This document shows positions 34,545 to 63,819 of a DNA stretch of 64,000 nt, piece after piece. Under the pieces are notes generated by a model. That model made no database searches and was not told where the DNA came from. It was given only the letters and a program-made list of their open reading frames with translations. Position 1 is the first letter of the stretch. Each line of letters opens with the position of its first letter. The stretch comes from Amphiura filiformis (taxonomy: Eukaryota; Echinodermata; Ophiuroidea; Amphilepidida; Amphiuridae), in contig NC_092637.1 of NCBI RefSeq assembly GCF_039555335.1, positions 2,934,001 to 2,998,000 on the forward strand, read 5' to 3'. The translations under genes and the position numbers were made by a program.

Positions 34545-36760
34545 ATGAAGTAACTATCTGTAACTTGCATAAGTGGCTGATATTGGTGTTGATGAACTAA
34601 TTATATACTGCTGATATTGGTATTAATGAAATGGTCATCTGCTGCTGATATTGATATTGGTGTGGTAACTACCTACTGCTGATAAGTAGCTAACGACTGC
34701 TGATACTGGTACTGATAGAGTACCTATATCTACTGGTATAAGTAATTATCTACTGATGATATTATTAGTATTGTAGAAGTATTGATGAAGTAGCTATCAA
34801 TACTGATAATGGTATCGATGAAGTAGTAGCTATCTACTGCCGATAGTGGTGTTGATGAAGTAGCTATCTAATGCTGATATTGGTATTGATGAAGTAGCTA
34901 TCTACTGCTGATAATGGTATTGATTGAGTACTTATCTACTGCTGATAATGAGATTGATGAAGTAGCTACCTACTGCTGATAATGGTATTGATGAAGCAGA
35001 TATCTACTGCTGATAATGGTATTGATGAAGTAGCTATCTACTGCTGATAATGGTATTGACAAAATAGCTATCTACTGCTGATAATGGTATTGATGAAGTA
35101 GCTATCTACTGTTGATAATGGTATTGATGAAGTAGCTATCTACAGTTGATAATGGTATTGATGAAGTAGCTATCTACTGCTGATAATGGTATTGATGAAA
35201 TAGCTATCTACTGCTGATAATGGTATTTATGAAGTAGCTATCTACTGCTGATAATGGTATTGATGAAGTAGCTATCTACTGCTGATAATGATATTTATGA
35301 AGTAGTTATCTATTGCTGATAATGAGATTGATGAAGCAGCTATCTACTGCTGATAATGGTATTTATGAAGTAGCTATCTACTGCTGATAATGGTATTTAT
35401 GAAGTAGCTATCTACTGCAGATAATGGTATTGATGATGTAGCTAACTATTGCTGATATTGGTATTGATGAAGTAGCTAACTATTGCTGATAATGGTATTG
35501 ATAAAGTAGCTATCTACTATATTGGCAGTGATGAAGTAGCAATCTATTGCTGATAATGGTATTGATGAAGTAGCTATCTACTGCTGATAATGGTATTGAT
35601 GAAGTAGCTAACTATTGCTGATAATGGTATTGATGAAGTAGCTAACTATTGCTGATAATGGTATTGATGAAGTAGCTATCTACTGCTGATAATGGTATTG
35701 ATAAAATAGCTATCTACTGCCGATAATGGTATTGATGAAATAGCTATCTACTGCTGATAATGGCATTAATGAAGTAACTAACTATTGCTGATAATGGTAT
35801 TGATGAAGTAGCTATCTACTGCTAATAATGATATTTATGAAGTAGTTATCTATTGCTGATAATGAGATTGATGAAGCAGCTATCTACTGCTGATAATGGT
35901 ATTTATGAAGTAGCTATCTACTGCTGATAATGGTATTTATGAAGTAGCTGTCTACTGCAGATAATGGTATTGATGATGTAGCTAACTATTGCTGATATTG
36001 GTATTGATGAAGTAGCTAACTATTGTTGATAATGGTATTGATAAAGTAGCTATCTACTGCTGATAATGGTATTAATTAAGTAGTTATCTACTACTGATAT
36101 TGGTATTGATGAAGTAGTTATCTACTGCTGGTATTGGTATTGATGAAATAGCTATCTACTGCTGATATTGGTATTGATGAAGCATTTATCTACTGCTGAT
36201 AATGAGATTGATGAGGTAGCTATCTACTGCTGATAATGGTATTGATGAAATAGCTATCTACTGCTGATAATGGTATTAATGAAGTAGCTTCTATGATAGA
36301 TGCTGATAATGGTATGGCGGTAATGAAGTAGCTATCTACTGATGATAATGGTATTGATGAATTAGCTATCTACTGCTGATAATGGTTTTGATGAAGTATC
36401 TATCTACTGCTGATAATGGTTTTGATAAAGTAGCTATCTACTATATTGGCAGTGAAGAAGTAGCAATCTATTGCTGATAATGGTATTGATGAAGTAGCTA
36501 TCTACTGCTGATAATGGTATTGATGAAGTAGCTAACTATTGCTGATAATGGTATTGATGAAGTAGCTATCTACTGCTGATAATGGTATTAATAAAATAGC
36601 TATCTACGGCTGATAATGATATTGATGAAGTGGCTATCTACTGCTGATATTAGTATTGATGAAGAAGCTATGACATTAGAATTGGTGACGTGGCTATCTA
36701 CTGCTGGTATTGGTATTGGTGAAGTAGCTATCTACTGCTGATAATGACATTGATGAAGTA

Positions 36761-37337
36761 CCGTAAAATGGGGTAACTTTGGTCAGCGGGGTAACTTTGG
36801 TCGGTCAAATATATTTTTTTAAATGGTCATATTTTCGTACAGCAATATTGTTTTTAGTCATATTTGGTGTCAATTTGTTAAGAAATATGTTTGGGAGAAA
36901 TAATAGTCGCTCATGTGTAATTTCCTTGAAATTTACGAAAAAAGCGGGATTTTTGACCAAAAATCAGCATTTTTTTCGGAAAAATAAAAATCGATATTTG
37001 TGAGCAAGGATGTGTGTTTGATTAATTTTTCAAGGTTTCAAATGTCACAAAAAACAACAACTTGCCCATATTCAGCGAAGATCAATTTATTTTTATTTTT
37101 ATTCCTTCATGGAATGGAATGTGACCAAAGTTGCCCCAAAGGCGGGGTAACTTTGGTCAGGTCATTTTTAACCCCTAGGGCACCCTTACAAAGTTATTAA
37201 AAAATGTTTTTCAACTTCAAGGTGTAGAAATGAATGGTAATGTTATAAAAAAGAGTTAATTAGAAATATAATTGGTTTTGTTTGGAAGCAGTGGTTTAAA
37301 AACTCTGAAAAGTGCCCAAAGTTACCCCATTTTACGG
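36761..37337. mobile_element. TA-flanked MITE inside the minisatellite
   Basis: Ends CCGTAAAATGGGGTAACTTT and AAAGTTACCCCATTTTACGG, flanked by TA at 36759-36760 and 37338-37339. The array resumes in register on both sides. GGGGTAACTTTGGTCA recurs internally. TA target suggests Tc1/mariner mobilisation. Confidence 0.8.
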
Positions 37338-37516
37338 TAGCTATCAACTGCTGATAATGGTATTGGTGAAGTAGCTATCTACTGCTGATAATGGTATGGA
37401 TGAAGTTCGGTAGATATCTATTGCCGTTATTGGTATTAATGAAGTAGCCACTAATGGTAATAATGTAGGAGGCCTATAGCTATCTACTGCTGATATTCGT
37501 ATTGATGAAGTAGCTA

Positions 37517-38218
37517 CCCAGCAAACACAAAAACGTTTTAAAAACGTTTTAAATAAGTTATATTTTGGCTTTTGGGTTAGGTAAAAACGTTTTAATAACA
37601 TTAAAATGCCGGGTTATATAAAGGTCATGATAACGTTTAAAACGTTTTGTATGAAAACACACTACAACAATATTTTTAAATGTTTTCAAAAAATGTTATT
37701 GTAAACTATTTTTGCACACATTTTTGCCAAATATTGTGTCAATACTTAAATAACATTATGTTAAAATATTTGAACCCAGCAAACACAGAAATGTTCTTAA
37801 AATGGTTTTTTTTCAAAACCTTTTAATAACATTTAAATGTCGGGTTATATAAAGGTCATGAAAACGTTTTTAAAACGTTATTGAAAATATTTTGTGCAAA
37901 CATTTTTCGCAAAATATTTTTTTAACCCAAAAATAACATTGTGTTTAGAATGTTTTGTATAAAGTTTTCAAGAATGTTTTTGGAATGTTATTAAAACGTT
38001 TTTATACCCTTTATATAACCCGACATTTAATCGTTTTCTGTAAGACATTTTTGTTTGCTGAGCAGTAGATTATCAAAAAATGTTTTTTAAGGTAATGAAA
38101 ACGTTTGATACTCTTAATACCCTTTATATAACCCGACATTTAAATGTTTTTTGACAACCTTTTATAACCTTTTGCGAATGATGTCGAAAACGTTTTGTGT
38201 TTGCTGGGTGTCTACTGC
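37517..38218. mobile_element. Compound CCCAGCAAACAC MITE inside the minisatellite
   Basis: Begins CCCAGCAAACACAAAAACG and ends TTTTGTGTTTGCTGGG. An internal terminus at 37774 and another near 38045 (TTTGCTGAG) suggest two or three joined copies. AAACGTTTT and TATATAACCCGACATTTAA blocks recur throughout. Confidence 0.75.
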
Positions 38219-38508
38219 TGGCTGATTTTAGTATCCATGACGGAGCAATCTACTGCGGATATTAGTGTTATCCGTGTATCGGTATTGTTGCAGCTGCTTA
38301 CTGCTAGTATTGATACATTGTATGTTATGCGTACATGCATGTCTTAGTCGGGGAATTCCCAGTATTATGAAACAAAAATAAATTGATGACAGGTGGTAGT
38401 ATATTAAACACAATTCGTTCATTATCACAAATAATATAGCAGATCATTAAATACGACGCCCTACATTTTTCAGTTGACAAAGGAGCCTATTTGTTACAGT
38501 TTCTAATA

Positions 38509-39528
38509 GGGGAAGGTGGGGCATAACGGAACACTTAACTTTGAGGATGCTCTGTGACGTCACCATAAGTAATATGACTGTAAAAATTATATATTCAGTT
38601 GAAGTTTGTATTTACCTGTAATATACCATTAACCAATATAACTTGAATCTTACAATTTTTTTATAAAAATGAAGAAATATTTTCAACAAAAAAAATCCCT
38701 ACGGGGCAAAACGGCACCCTGGGTGCAAACTTATATTAGTTGTTCCATCGGTAGGCCCTAGTCCTAGTTATATGTAGGCCTATATTCAGTTACAATATTA
38801 AGTGGGCCTACCATCTCTGTGGAGTGAGTGGTTAACTTAGTAGGCCTATAATATGTAGGCCTATGACCAATATTTGATTAGAAAGAAATATTCAGTAGGC
38901 CTACCATCTCTGTGGAGTAAATGGTTAACTTTTAATCATTAATTCATCTGTAGGTATAGTTATATGTCTATGTTTCAGCGAAGTGTTTACCATGTTCGAG
39001 TAGGCCCCTAGATAACGCCTACATTTCCTTGAGTGAAGACAAGTTATGTCCAATTGGGGCAAAACGGAACCCATCTGTGGGATAAAACGCCCGGGGCAAA
39101 ACGGAACCCTGTTCCGTTATGCCCCGCACCTAGGGTTCCGTTTTGCCCCATACCCGATTTTTTAGAAATTGGTTGCATGCAAAATACATCGTAGCATAGG
39201 CCTATAGGCCATGCACTTAATACAGCTCATGGCTAGTACCTTCGTCTTTACAATATACACAATTATTTGGGAATCCGATATTAATGAAGTAAAATTTCAG
39301 CGCATTAAACATCTACATATCTTACACCAGACGGGTAGTAATTTTTTGACTCGATCTTGCTCGAATGTCAGTGGATTGTTTCAGATAAAAATTTTTGTTG
39401 TAAATCTTCGTAGCCATAGGCCTACTTGTGTTCCTCAATATAATTTGCATAGACGGCAGTATTGCCAAGGCCTATTTTTCCAGGTGGTTCCGTTTTGCCC
39501 CGGGGGTCCGTTATGCCCCACCTTCCCC
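38509..39528. mobile_element. TA-flanked non-autonomous element of about 1 kb
   Basis: Terminal inverted repeats GGGGAAGGTGGGGCATAACG and CGTTATGCCCCACCTTCCCC, flanked by TA at 38507-38508 and 39529-39530. Sub-terminal GGGGCAAAACGGAACCC motifs recur inside. No transposase. The TAGGCCTA motif is unusually frequent within it. Confidence 0.75.
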
Positions 39529-39564
39529 TACGTATAATCAGCAGCAATTTATTTGAATACTCAC

Positions 39565-39655
39565 CTTCCACGCGTTTCCTCTGTTCTTTGGTGATAGCTA
39601 TTAGGTCTGCTTGCCTTTGGCTAATGCATATAGACCGCCTACTGAAGTACAGCAT
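39565..39655 (-). other. Possible exon of an unidentified minus-strand gene
   Basis: An open frame (MLYFSRRSICISQRQADLIA to RKRVE) runs into a strong donor GTGAGT at 39564-39559. A possible acceptor TACTTCAG lies at 39650-39643. No domain recognised and no second coding exon found, so the call is tentative. Confidence 0.25.
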
Positions 39656-39689
39656 TCGTCAGTGGATAGATGTAGTATAATGAAATATA

Positions 39690-42370
39690 AATATACGTTG
39701 TCCTCAGTTTGATGGTATCTGTCTCAGAATCCCCTGCACAGAATATTGAGCCTTTATGTTTTAAAATAATATGAACTAGTAATGTATAGATGACAAATCC
39801 ATCAAGCATCGGAATACAAATGCGAAAATCAGACGATTTTAATTCTTCATAAAAATAATATCATGATATAGGGTAGGGAATTTCCATTTATCAATTGTGA
39901 CGAACGCGCCAACATAATAGTGTTTGTTGTTTTGACTGCGGAATTGACGATTACTAAATTGGGAAATCCCGCTATTTCGCAATGTAGTGTACGGGTACGT
40001 AATGTAAATAGAAATGCTTTGTTCACATTAGGCATCAGCGAATGATTGTTTTGAATAATATATGTTTATTATACATCGCAGATATCGCATAATATGCACC
40101 ATTATTATCTCTGAAATTGATTGTGAGATCAATAATAGCCAAAAGAAATTCAATGTTCAAATCGTAAAACTCTGTGGCTCATTATCATTTCTTATTAATT
40201 TCCAGAATATGTAAATGAAAATAATTAAAAATGTTAATTTGTCATGAAGTGTTACCAAATTTTAGTTGTTTGCTTTTAATATGTGGTGCTTAACCTTGTT
40301 ATTATCGTGATTAGGGGTTGGGCAATACATTTTTGGCAGGTCGAAAGGAGGACAAGAGATGTTCAGCTCACATTTTACGGGGCACCTTCTATGGTAAAAA
40401 TCTGGTAGTGTTTAAATAGTGTATTCATTTTGTGTTTAAATAAGTGTTTAAACCTAAACATTTTTATTTACAGTGTACAATTTTTGGGTCCATTTACTTG
40501 ACGTGGTAGGCCTATCATGCAAAAAACACATTACTGTATATTGGAAAATAAGGATAATTACAAGCAGTGACAGAACTCTAGTCTTCTCCCTCCCCCCTAA
40601 AAGCTCACAATTAAAAAAATTTCCACTTTTTGCCGCAATTTTGTGCAAAAATGGTTGATTTTACCCCTGAAATTCATTTTCCCCATGCCCCCCGCCCCTC
40701 CCCGAAAAAAATCCTGATTCCTCTACTGATTTCAACTTGAAACTTGAAGAGAGGTGTGTCATTTGCGGACAGTGGGGTCTATTAATATTATCTTCTTCTT
40801 TCATAAAATTACGTCAGCTAAATTTTCACAACTATACCGACATCGGCCTGCAGGTGGATAGGATCGTGCATGGGGCTATTCCAGATAATAAGTGCACCCC
40901 CTGTGGAGCGACTTTTCAATAAAAGAAATGTCTGGAATTCCAACTTTGCTTCATGAAAACGACTGGAATTCCAGTTGCCAGTGTCACTGGAAAAAGTTTG
41001 GAAATCCAATTAAATGAATGAAAAATCACAGAATTGTCCTGATGAGTCTCTCAAATTCAAATTGAGGATTTCAGATTTTGAACTAGATTTATGCTGATTT
41101 TTTTCGCCTTTGGACACTTTAAAATTCTGGATTTCCAATGTCTGGACAAAATGTCCGGAAATCCGAACTCCTCTATAGGGGGCGTGCATCTATTTTCTGG
41201 AATAACCCGTGTCAGATTTGTTTTTAAATGGTATCTTTCAATGTTGACGATTATTGGATTCAAAAAGACAACAATTCGTATAAAAACACAATCTATTTAT
41301 TTATTGCTTTCTTCATCCATTGCATAACATTACATTCTGTGAAATTTTCACAAGAATCCAATTAGTTATAATAATATGAATAAGATATTACACTTTTTCT
41401 CACTGAGTATAAAGACGCAATATTTTCTTACATTTGCAGACTATTTAGGCGAAATACGAAATACTTGAAAGACAAGAAAAAAATAAGCATGACCATTGCC
41501 GGGTCCAAATCAAATCCTCGCGTAGCCATGGTAACTTTAAAGAAACGTTATAAAAGAACAAAAATAAATAATTCAATTTAAAAATTACTAATATTTATTG
41601 ATGAATAAATGTATAATGAAAATAAGCATAAATAATGATCAAAATAAATACTGAATAAACTAAATTAGGCCTAATTTTGAGCTTTTCGCAACAGCATATG
41701 AATTGTGTTTTGAAAACATGCAGATGTGTCTTCAACAATAGAAAACCAAACGTAGAATTATGACATGTATCAAATACCGTAAAAATTCGATAATAAGCAT
41801 AATTTAATTATGTGCCAATTAACGAGTTGCTCGGACAAGAACAAATTTCTACTGTAGTTTTTTGTTCTACCTTTAATTTACAAATATCTGTTACAAATAT
41901 CTCACCGATATTTGTTAACCAAAATTAGCAAAAGTATAGGACAACAGAGCAAGTTTTAACTAAAGTCATAATTATGACTTTAAATCTCCCACATAGAATA
42001 CCACAGTTAGAGGATTATAAAAGAAAATGTGGCAAAAAAAACCCGAGTAAAGTAGGCCACTAGGTGGGTTTTCTTTCATTTTACCTCATAAGTTTGGCTT
42101 AAAATGACCAGACAACTTTCCTGACTGTTGTTACTAATAATATTTTATAATATTTGACAACAACAACAAAAAACACCTCCCTCCTAGTTTTTTCAAAAAA
42201 GAAACAAATGTTTAGATTCGATATTCATGTGGCCTATTAAACCAAAAGACACTGTCAAGTGTTAAACAACTGAATGTGTTAATATATTAACACTTGTTTT
42301 TAGATTGTAAAATATCGCATTATTTTAAGTGCTTAGAATCGCATTTACTCATGCATTAAACTACATGGCA
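39690..42370. other. AT-rich region without recognised genes
   Basis: Holds the MITE at 40873-41208, a partial GGGGCTGTGCAATAAT-family remnant at 40313-40380, and a relative of the 27121 MITE at 41890-42130. Nothing else was recognised on either strand. Confidence 0.5.
40873..41208. mobile_element. MITE with GGGYTATTCCAGA ends
   Basis: Left end GGGCTATTCCAGATAATAAG and right end TATTTTCTGGAATAACCC are inverted copies; the interior has repeated TGGAATTCCA and GGAAATCC motifs. Non-coding. Confidence 0.65.
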
Positions 42371-42380
42371 TTAAACTTAC

Positions 42381-42485
42381 CTGTTAGCAGTATGAGAACA
42401 GTGATTGGTAAATGCAGCCTCGTCGGACGTCTCAATATTGAAAACAACCAATTGATCAGACGAAAGTGATCATCCAATTTATATA
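42381..42485 (-). promoter_or_regulatory. Possible TATA promoter and non-coding first exon on the minus strand
   Basis: TATATAAA on the minus strand (42485-42478) is followed about 70-100 bp later by CTGCTAACAG|GTAAGT, an excellent donor at 42380-42375. No ATG lies between them, so it would be a 5'UTR exon. It could belong with the tentative exon at 39565-39655. Confidence 0.22.
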
Positions 42486-42489
42486 GGCC

Positions 42490-43640
42490 TACTACGTCGG
42501 TAATATTGCAGCAATAAGAAAATTCCCCATATATTCATATTATTTCCACATTTTCTGTGGAAAGAATAGGTAAAGGATGTCATTGACGAAGTCCACGACC
42601 TCGGCCTCAGTTATGACTGACTGTATACTCAGTACGTTTTCATGTTTGCATTATGCGCATGCACATTGATATGGGGAATTCCCCTTTTATTGATAAGCTG
42701 CATTTGGACGGGGATTTTCCAGTTTACACATTATCACCCTACATGACAAAGGCCAGTCCTGGAACAAATTTTGATATGTTTTCAGTTAAATTTTAATTTT
42801 GTTATTATTTAGCAAAAATTATGAAATAAAATATTAACAAATATCAGGAAGGATTCAAGCTTATATGCAAGATAAAAAATAATTTGAAATAAATTTCTTT
42901 TTTTTTTTAATTTCTAATCTACCGTATGCAGCATAAGCTGTACATATTTTTTTAGTATGTGAAAATACGAAGTAATTATGTAAATAATATGCACTGGTGA
43001 GACTAGAGTAGTTCAGGAAATCCCCGTTTCTGGTGACGTTAGGTATGTGAATACGATTCAACAGTATATACCGACCTTGAATTGAACAAATATTAGCAAA
43101 GGTCGGGAAAAATGCTGGAAAATACGCGAAGCAACGGAATATAACACATGCAGGATACATAGAGGCTACATGTATTAATTTATTTGAAATTTCACATGTA
43201 TTTTATAGTGTGATTTGACTCATCATCTTCCACGAGAGTATTGAAATAATGAGAAGTAAACTGGTATTTATTCCAACTCTGTGTGCATGTAAGTATATCA
43301 TAATGATAATATTATAGGCCTATATAACATAATCCGTTAATTTCCTATATACCGTGCAAATTATATGTACTAATTGTACTTCATATGTACACAATGTGTA
43401 AATCGCCTCGCGATGCTATTTGGTAGATACAAGCATAGCAGAAGCTATGTTATATTTTCTGGTATGAAGCAGCTAACAAGGTGCCGGGTAATCATTCCAC
43501 TAAAATTACCAGTCTTCAATCATCCAGTGATTTAATATCGGAGATATGAACAGCGTATGAAAATATCAAAAAATAATGGTAAAACTATGGTGTTCCATGT
43601 TAAACCCCGGGTGTTAAACAAACTAACTTGAGCGGAGCAA
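42490..43640. other. Spacer without recognised genes
   Basis: AT-rich. A short open frame before a GTAAGT donor at 43293 was considered as caspase exon 1 and not accepted because its phase does not fit. Confidence 0.5.
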
Positions 43641-43643
43641 ACT

Positions 43644-44102
43644 CCCGGGGGGGCACTTCATTATGAAATGGATATAGGTGTAGAGCTGGCACTTTCGCAC
43701 TAAGGGGCATTCGGTGAGAGCAAAATGTAAAAAATATGGGGTCATTGGGTGAGAGCATGATTTTTGGCATTCGGTGAGAGCAAAATGTTAAAAATATGGG
43801 GTCATTGGGTGAGAACATGACCTTTTTTTAACGGATCTTTGGGTGAGAGCCGAAACAGCGCCGCAAACAACCTCGAAAATTGAATTATTTCTAGTTCCAA
43901 ATGGCTTCAAATTTCATTGTTTTTTCAAAATAAGTAACAAAATCAGTGATAAATGAAAGTTGCTGTTCAAATTGAACTTGTATAAAAAGGGTCTTTGGGT
44001 GACAGATCAAATGGAAAAATAAGGGGTCTTCGGGTGACAGAGCATGGGGGTCTTAACAGATATACATACGCGTCACCTCCAAAGTTGGAGTGCCCCCCCG
44101 GG
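43644..44102. mobile_element. hAT-like MITE with exact 8-bp target-site duplication
   Basis: Ends CCCGGGGGGGCACTTCA and TGGAGTGCCCCCCCGGG; AGCAAACT is duplicated exactly at 43636-43643 and 44103-44110. The interior has TTGGGTGAGAGC repeats. The 8-bp duplication is the hAT signature; the intact duplication suggests a young insertion. Confidence 0.8.
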
Positions 44103-44349
44103 AGCAAACTAATTGTAATTGTCCCCACAAGGTTAAAGCTAGATGTATTGTTTGGGGTGCATCGGGGTATGGGGGGGGGGGGGAGCATTTGTAGTTGTAA
44201 TCCTCAGGCATTGATTTCATCTCTCGTTCCTTTTTACATATTACAAATACTGTAGGTTTCATGGTGTGGCTTCTTCCGACTGTTGATGGTCTTGATGACC
44301 TCTTACGTTTGATTGGGTCATTTGTCAATGATAATGGACAGGTACGTGT

Positions 44350-44660
44350 CATCCTCCTATACTCCACCTTATCATCATCACCACCACCACCACCATCACC
44401 ACCACCATCATCATCATCATTCTCCTTCTCCTCCTCCTCCTTCTTCTTCTTCTTCTTCTTCTTCTTCTTCTTCTTCTTCTTCTTCTTCTTCTTCTTCTTC
44501 TTCTTCTTCTTCTTCTTCTTCTTCTTCTTCTTCTTCTTCTTCTTCTTCTTCTTCTTCTTCTTCTTCTTCTTCTTCTTCTTCTTCTTCTTCTTCTTCTTCT
44601 TCTTCTTCTTCTTCTTCTTCTTCTTCTTCTTCTTCTTCTTCTTCTTCTTCTTCTTCTTCT
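44350..44660. repeat. Microsatellite: CAC/CAT-rich then long (TTC)n
   Basis: CACCACCAT/ATC triplets to about 44420, then an almost perfect TTC triplet run from about 44438 to 44660. The long poly-Phe, poly-Ser, poly-Lys and poly-Arg frames here are artefacts. Confidence 0.95.
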
Positions 44661-44699
44661 CATATAAACACTTTTCAACACTTATGATACCTCTATTCG

Positions 44700-45000
44700 C
44701 TGTGGAAGTAGTGGAGAATAGGTGAAAACAATTTTTGAATGTATTGCCCTGCACTAGACGTACGATCTAACCCTGCATCACACTATATCAAAGAATAGGC
44801 ATAGTACCTGGACCGTAATTCTATGGAAATTTCACATTATGTTGAGTCAATGTACGTTTCACTCACACCTGTATGTACGATTGGTATCTTTGAAAAGGGC
44901 GGTACAGGTGATGGGTGCAGCCTACTTATAGTGCAAGACAATACATTCAAAAATTGTTTTCACCTATGTTAATTAATCCTGTTACATTACTACTTCTACG
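44700..45000. mobile_element. Inverted-repeat element beside the microsatellite
   Basis: GGTGAAAACAATTTTTGAAT, TGTATTGCCCTGCACTA near 44720 recur inverted near 44930-44970, as do the outer GAAGTAGT motifs. Confidence 0.5.
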
Positions 45001-45780
45001 GCGAATTAATTATACATCAGGGGCTTGACTCCGATGTCTACGTGTTCTATTGATTCCTGCTTTAAAATATTTGGTTATACTCTCGTGGAAAACGCGTTTA
45101 TAAACATGAGGACAAATTCTTCTGTGCAAAGATTTATCTGGCCTGCTGATGTCTTAGTAGACTCTTAGTTTGCCCTTATGTGAAAACACACGTAAACTAG
45201 GGAGCCAATCATTACTTGGTGGTCACTCGATAGTTGGCCCAACAATAACTTAGAACATATTCTTGATCCTTCACACAGCTCAAAGAGATTGCCATGATTT
45301 GCCATGGATAAGTTCTGTAGATTTAGTCCGTTGACTGAGGACAGTGACCATTGTTGAGGAGTTAAGAAGATAAATAAATACCAGAAGCTATTCTATTGTG
45401 GTGGATATCCAACTTAAAGTTATGTCAACATTTGGTTACTCATCCATAATAAAGGCAAATAATGACTATGTGTTTCTGTTATAATCAAATCACTGTGTAT
45501 ACATCCATCCCAAAATCCAATTGCTATTATTATATGGGTGAATGGACAACAAAATAATTGTTTTTTTCCATAGGCCTGTACTTAAGCAATTTTTGGAACT
45601 GGCCGATGACTATGTCTTTATTGGGCGAATTATCGTGTGTCCACCAGTAATGCCTGTCTGTGATTGTTGGTTTATCAGAGTACTGCACTTGAGCTGCGTC
45701 CAGGAATTAAAGTAATTTATTGACGGGGTATTAACGGTATTTCAATTAGAAAACAGATATAGGCCTACACGTTCAGATAA

Positions 45781-46352
45781 TGTTGCACAGTGTCATCGAC
45801 CCTATATCTTCATGGGAGAAATCGCCATGGTAGGTTGAATCCACAGCCACGATTGGCCATTTGGTTCAGACCTTTGAAGCTCTTTGAGACGAATAATTAG
45901 TCGAGGGACATGACTAAGGCTACTCACAATAGCCATGTAATTGATCTTGGTGCGTGAATAAGCTTGTATACCCCATTGAAGTCAATGGTCATCGACTTTT
46001 ATACTGCCTAGTAGTGAGTGCAGCTGTACTACACGATGTAGTCCATACAGGACCAACGCAATATAAAATTAGAGTTTTGGTCCGATTTTGAGTTCAAAGC
46101 GCACGGCCAATTTTCAAAGCGCATTCTAGCGACCATCATATCTGTTCAACACGTATTTTCAAGTGTATGAGACCACATCTGGTTTCTTGAGAAAAATTCA
46201 TTTACGGGAGATATTCATCATTTTCTAACCCGGTATCCGAAGATTTTCGTCTGATATCAAAATCGTGCATAGCAATTCACGTGTATCGATCCCGTGTATT
46301 CATTTTAGTGTCTCTGCTACACCAAATAATTATTAGCCAGGCGGTGTCGGTG
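45781..46352. repeat. Left arm of a large inverted repeat around caspase exons 1-2
   Basis: Matches 50983-51532 inverted: CGCCATGGTAGGTTGAATCC, AGTGTCTCTGCTACACCAAA, ATTCACGTGTATCGATCCCG are shared. The arms differ at scattered positions. It ends about 45 bp before the first recognised caspase exon. Confidence 0.8.
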
Positions 46353-46397
46353 TGTGTTGTACCATGGGGTTGTACTTTCTACATTTTTTCTCAGCAG

Positions 46398-63722
<17,325 letters not shown>

Positions 63723-63819
63723 GTAAACTACTTTTGATTGCAGACTAAACAGCAACTATATGTGAACATAGATCAAGTTGTGAAATTCTAATAGTGCACT
63801 TCTGGGGTGCACTTACAGC

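Larger units (their letters stand above)
34545..38330. repeat. Second array of the 34-bp minisatellite, opposite orientation, split by two MITEs
   Basis: Units read GATAATGGTATTGATGAAGT followed by AGCTATCTACTGCT, the inverse complement of the kinase-A units, with about 2.5 kb of repeat in total. Interrupted at 36761-37337 and 37517-38218. A 540-bp internal duplication is visible (about 35281-35500 against 35821-36040). Units are more divergent than in the 14.5-kb array. Confidence 0.9.

Noticed and set aside
43253-43292. Candidate first exon of the caspase (ATG to a GTAAGT donor)
   Set aside because: It ends in phase 1 while the domain exon starts in phase 0, and the peptide does not resemble kinase B exon 1.
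44261-44754. Long poly-Phe / poly-Lys / poly-Ser / poly-Arg frames
   Set aside because: Pure products of the (TTC)n microsatellite.
46281-46397. Hydrophobic N-terminal extension of the caspase (possible signal peptide)
   Set aside because: It lies largely in the inverted-repeat arm that is also present at 51 kb, and a splice acceptor precedes the domain at the same position as in kinase B.
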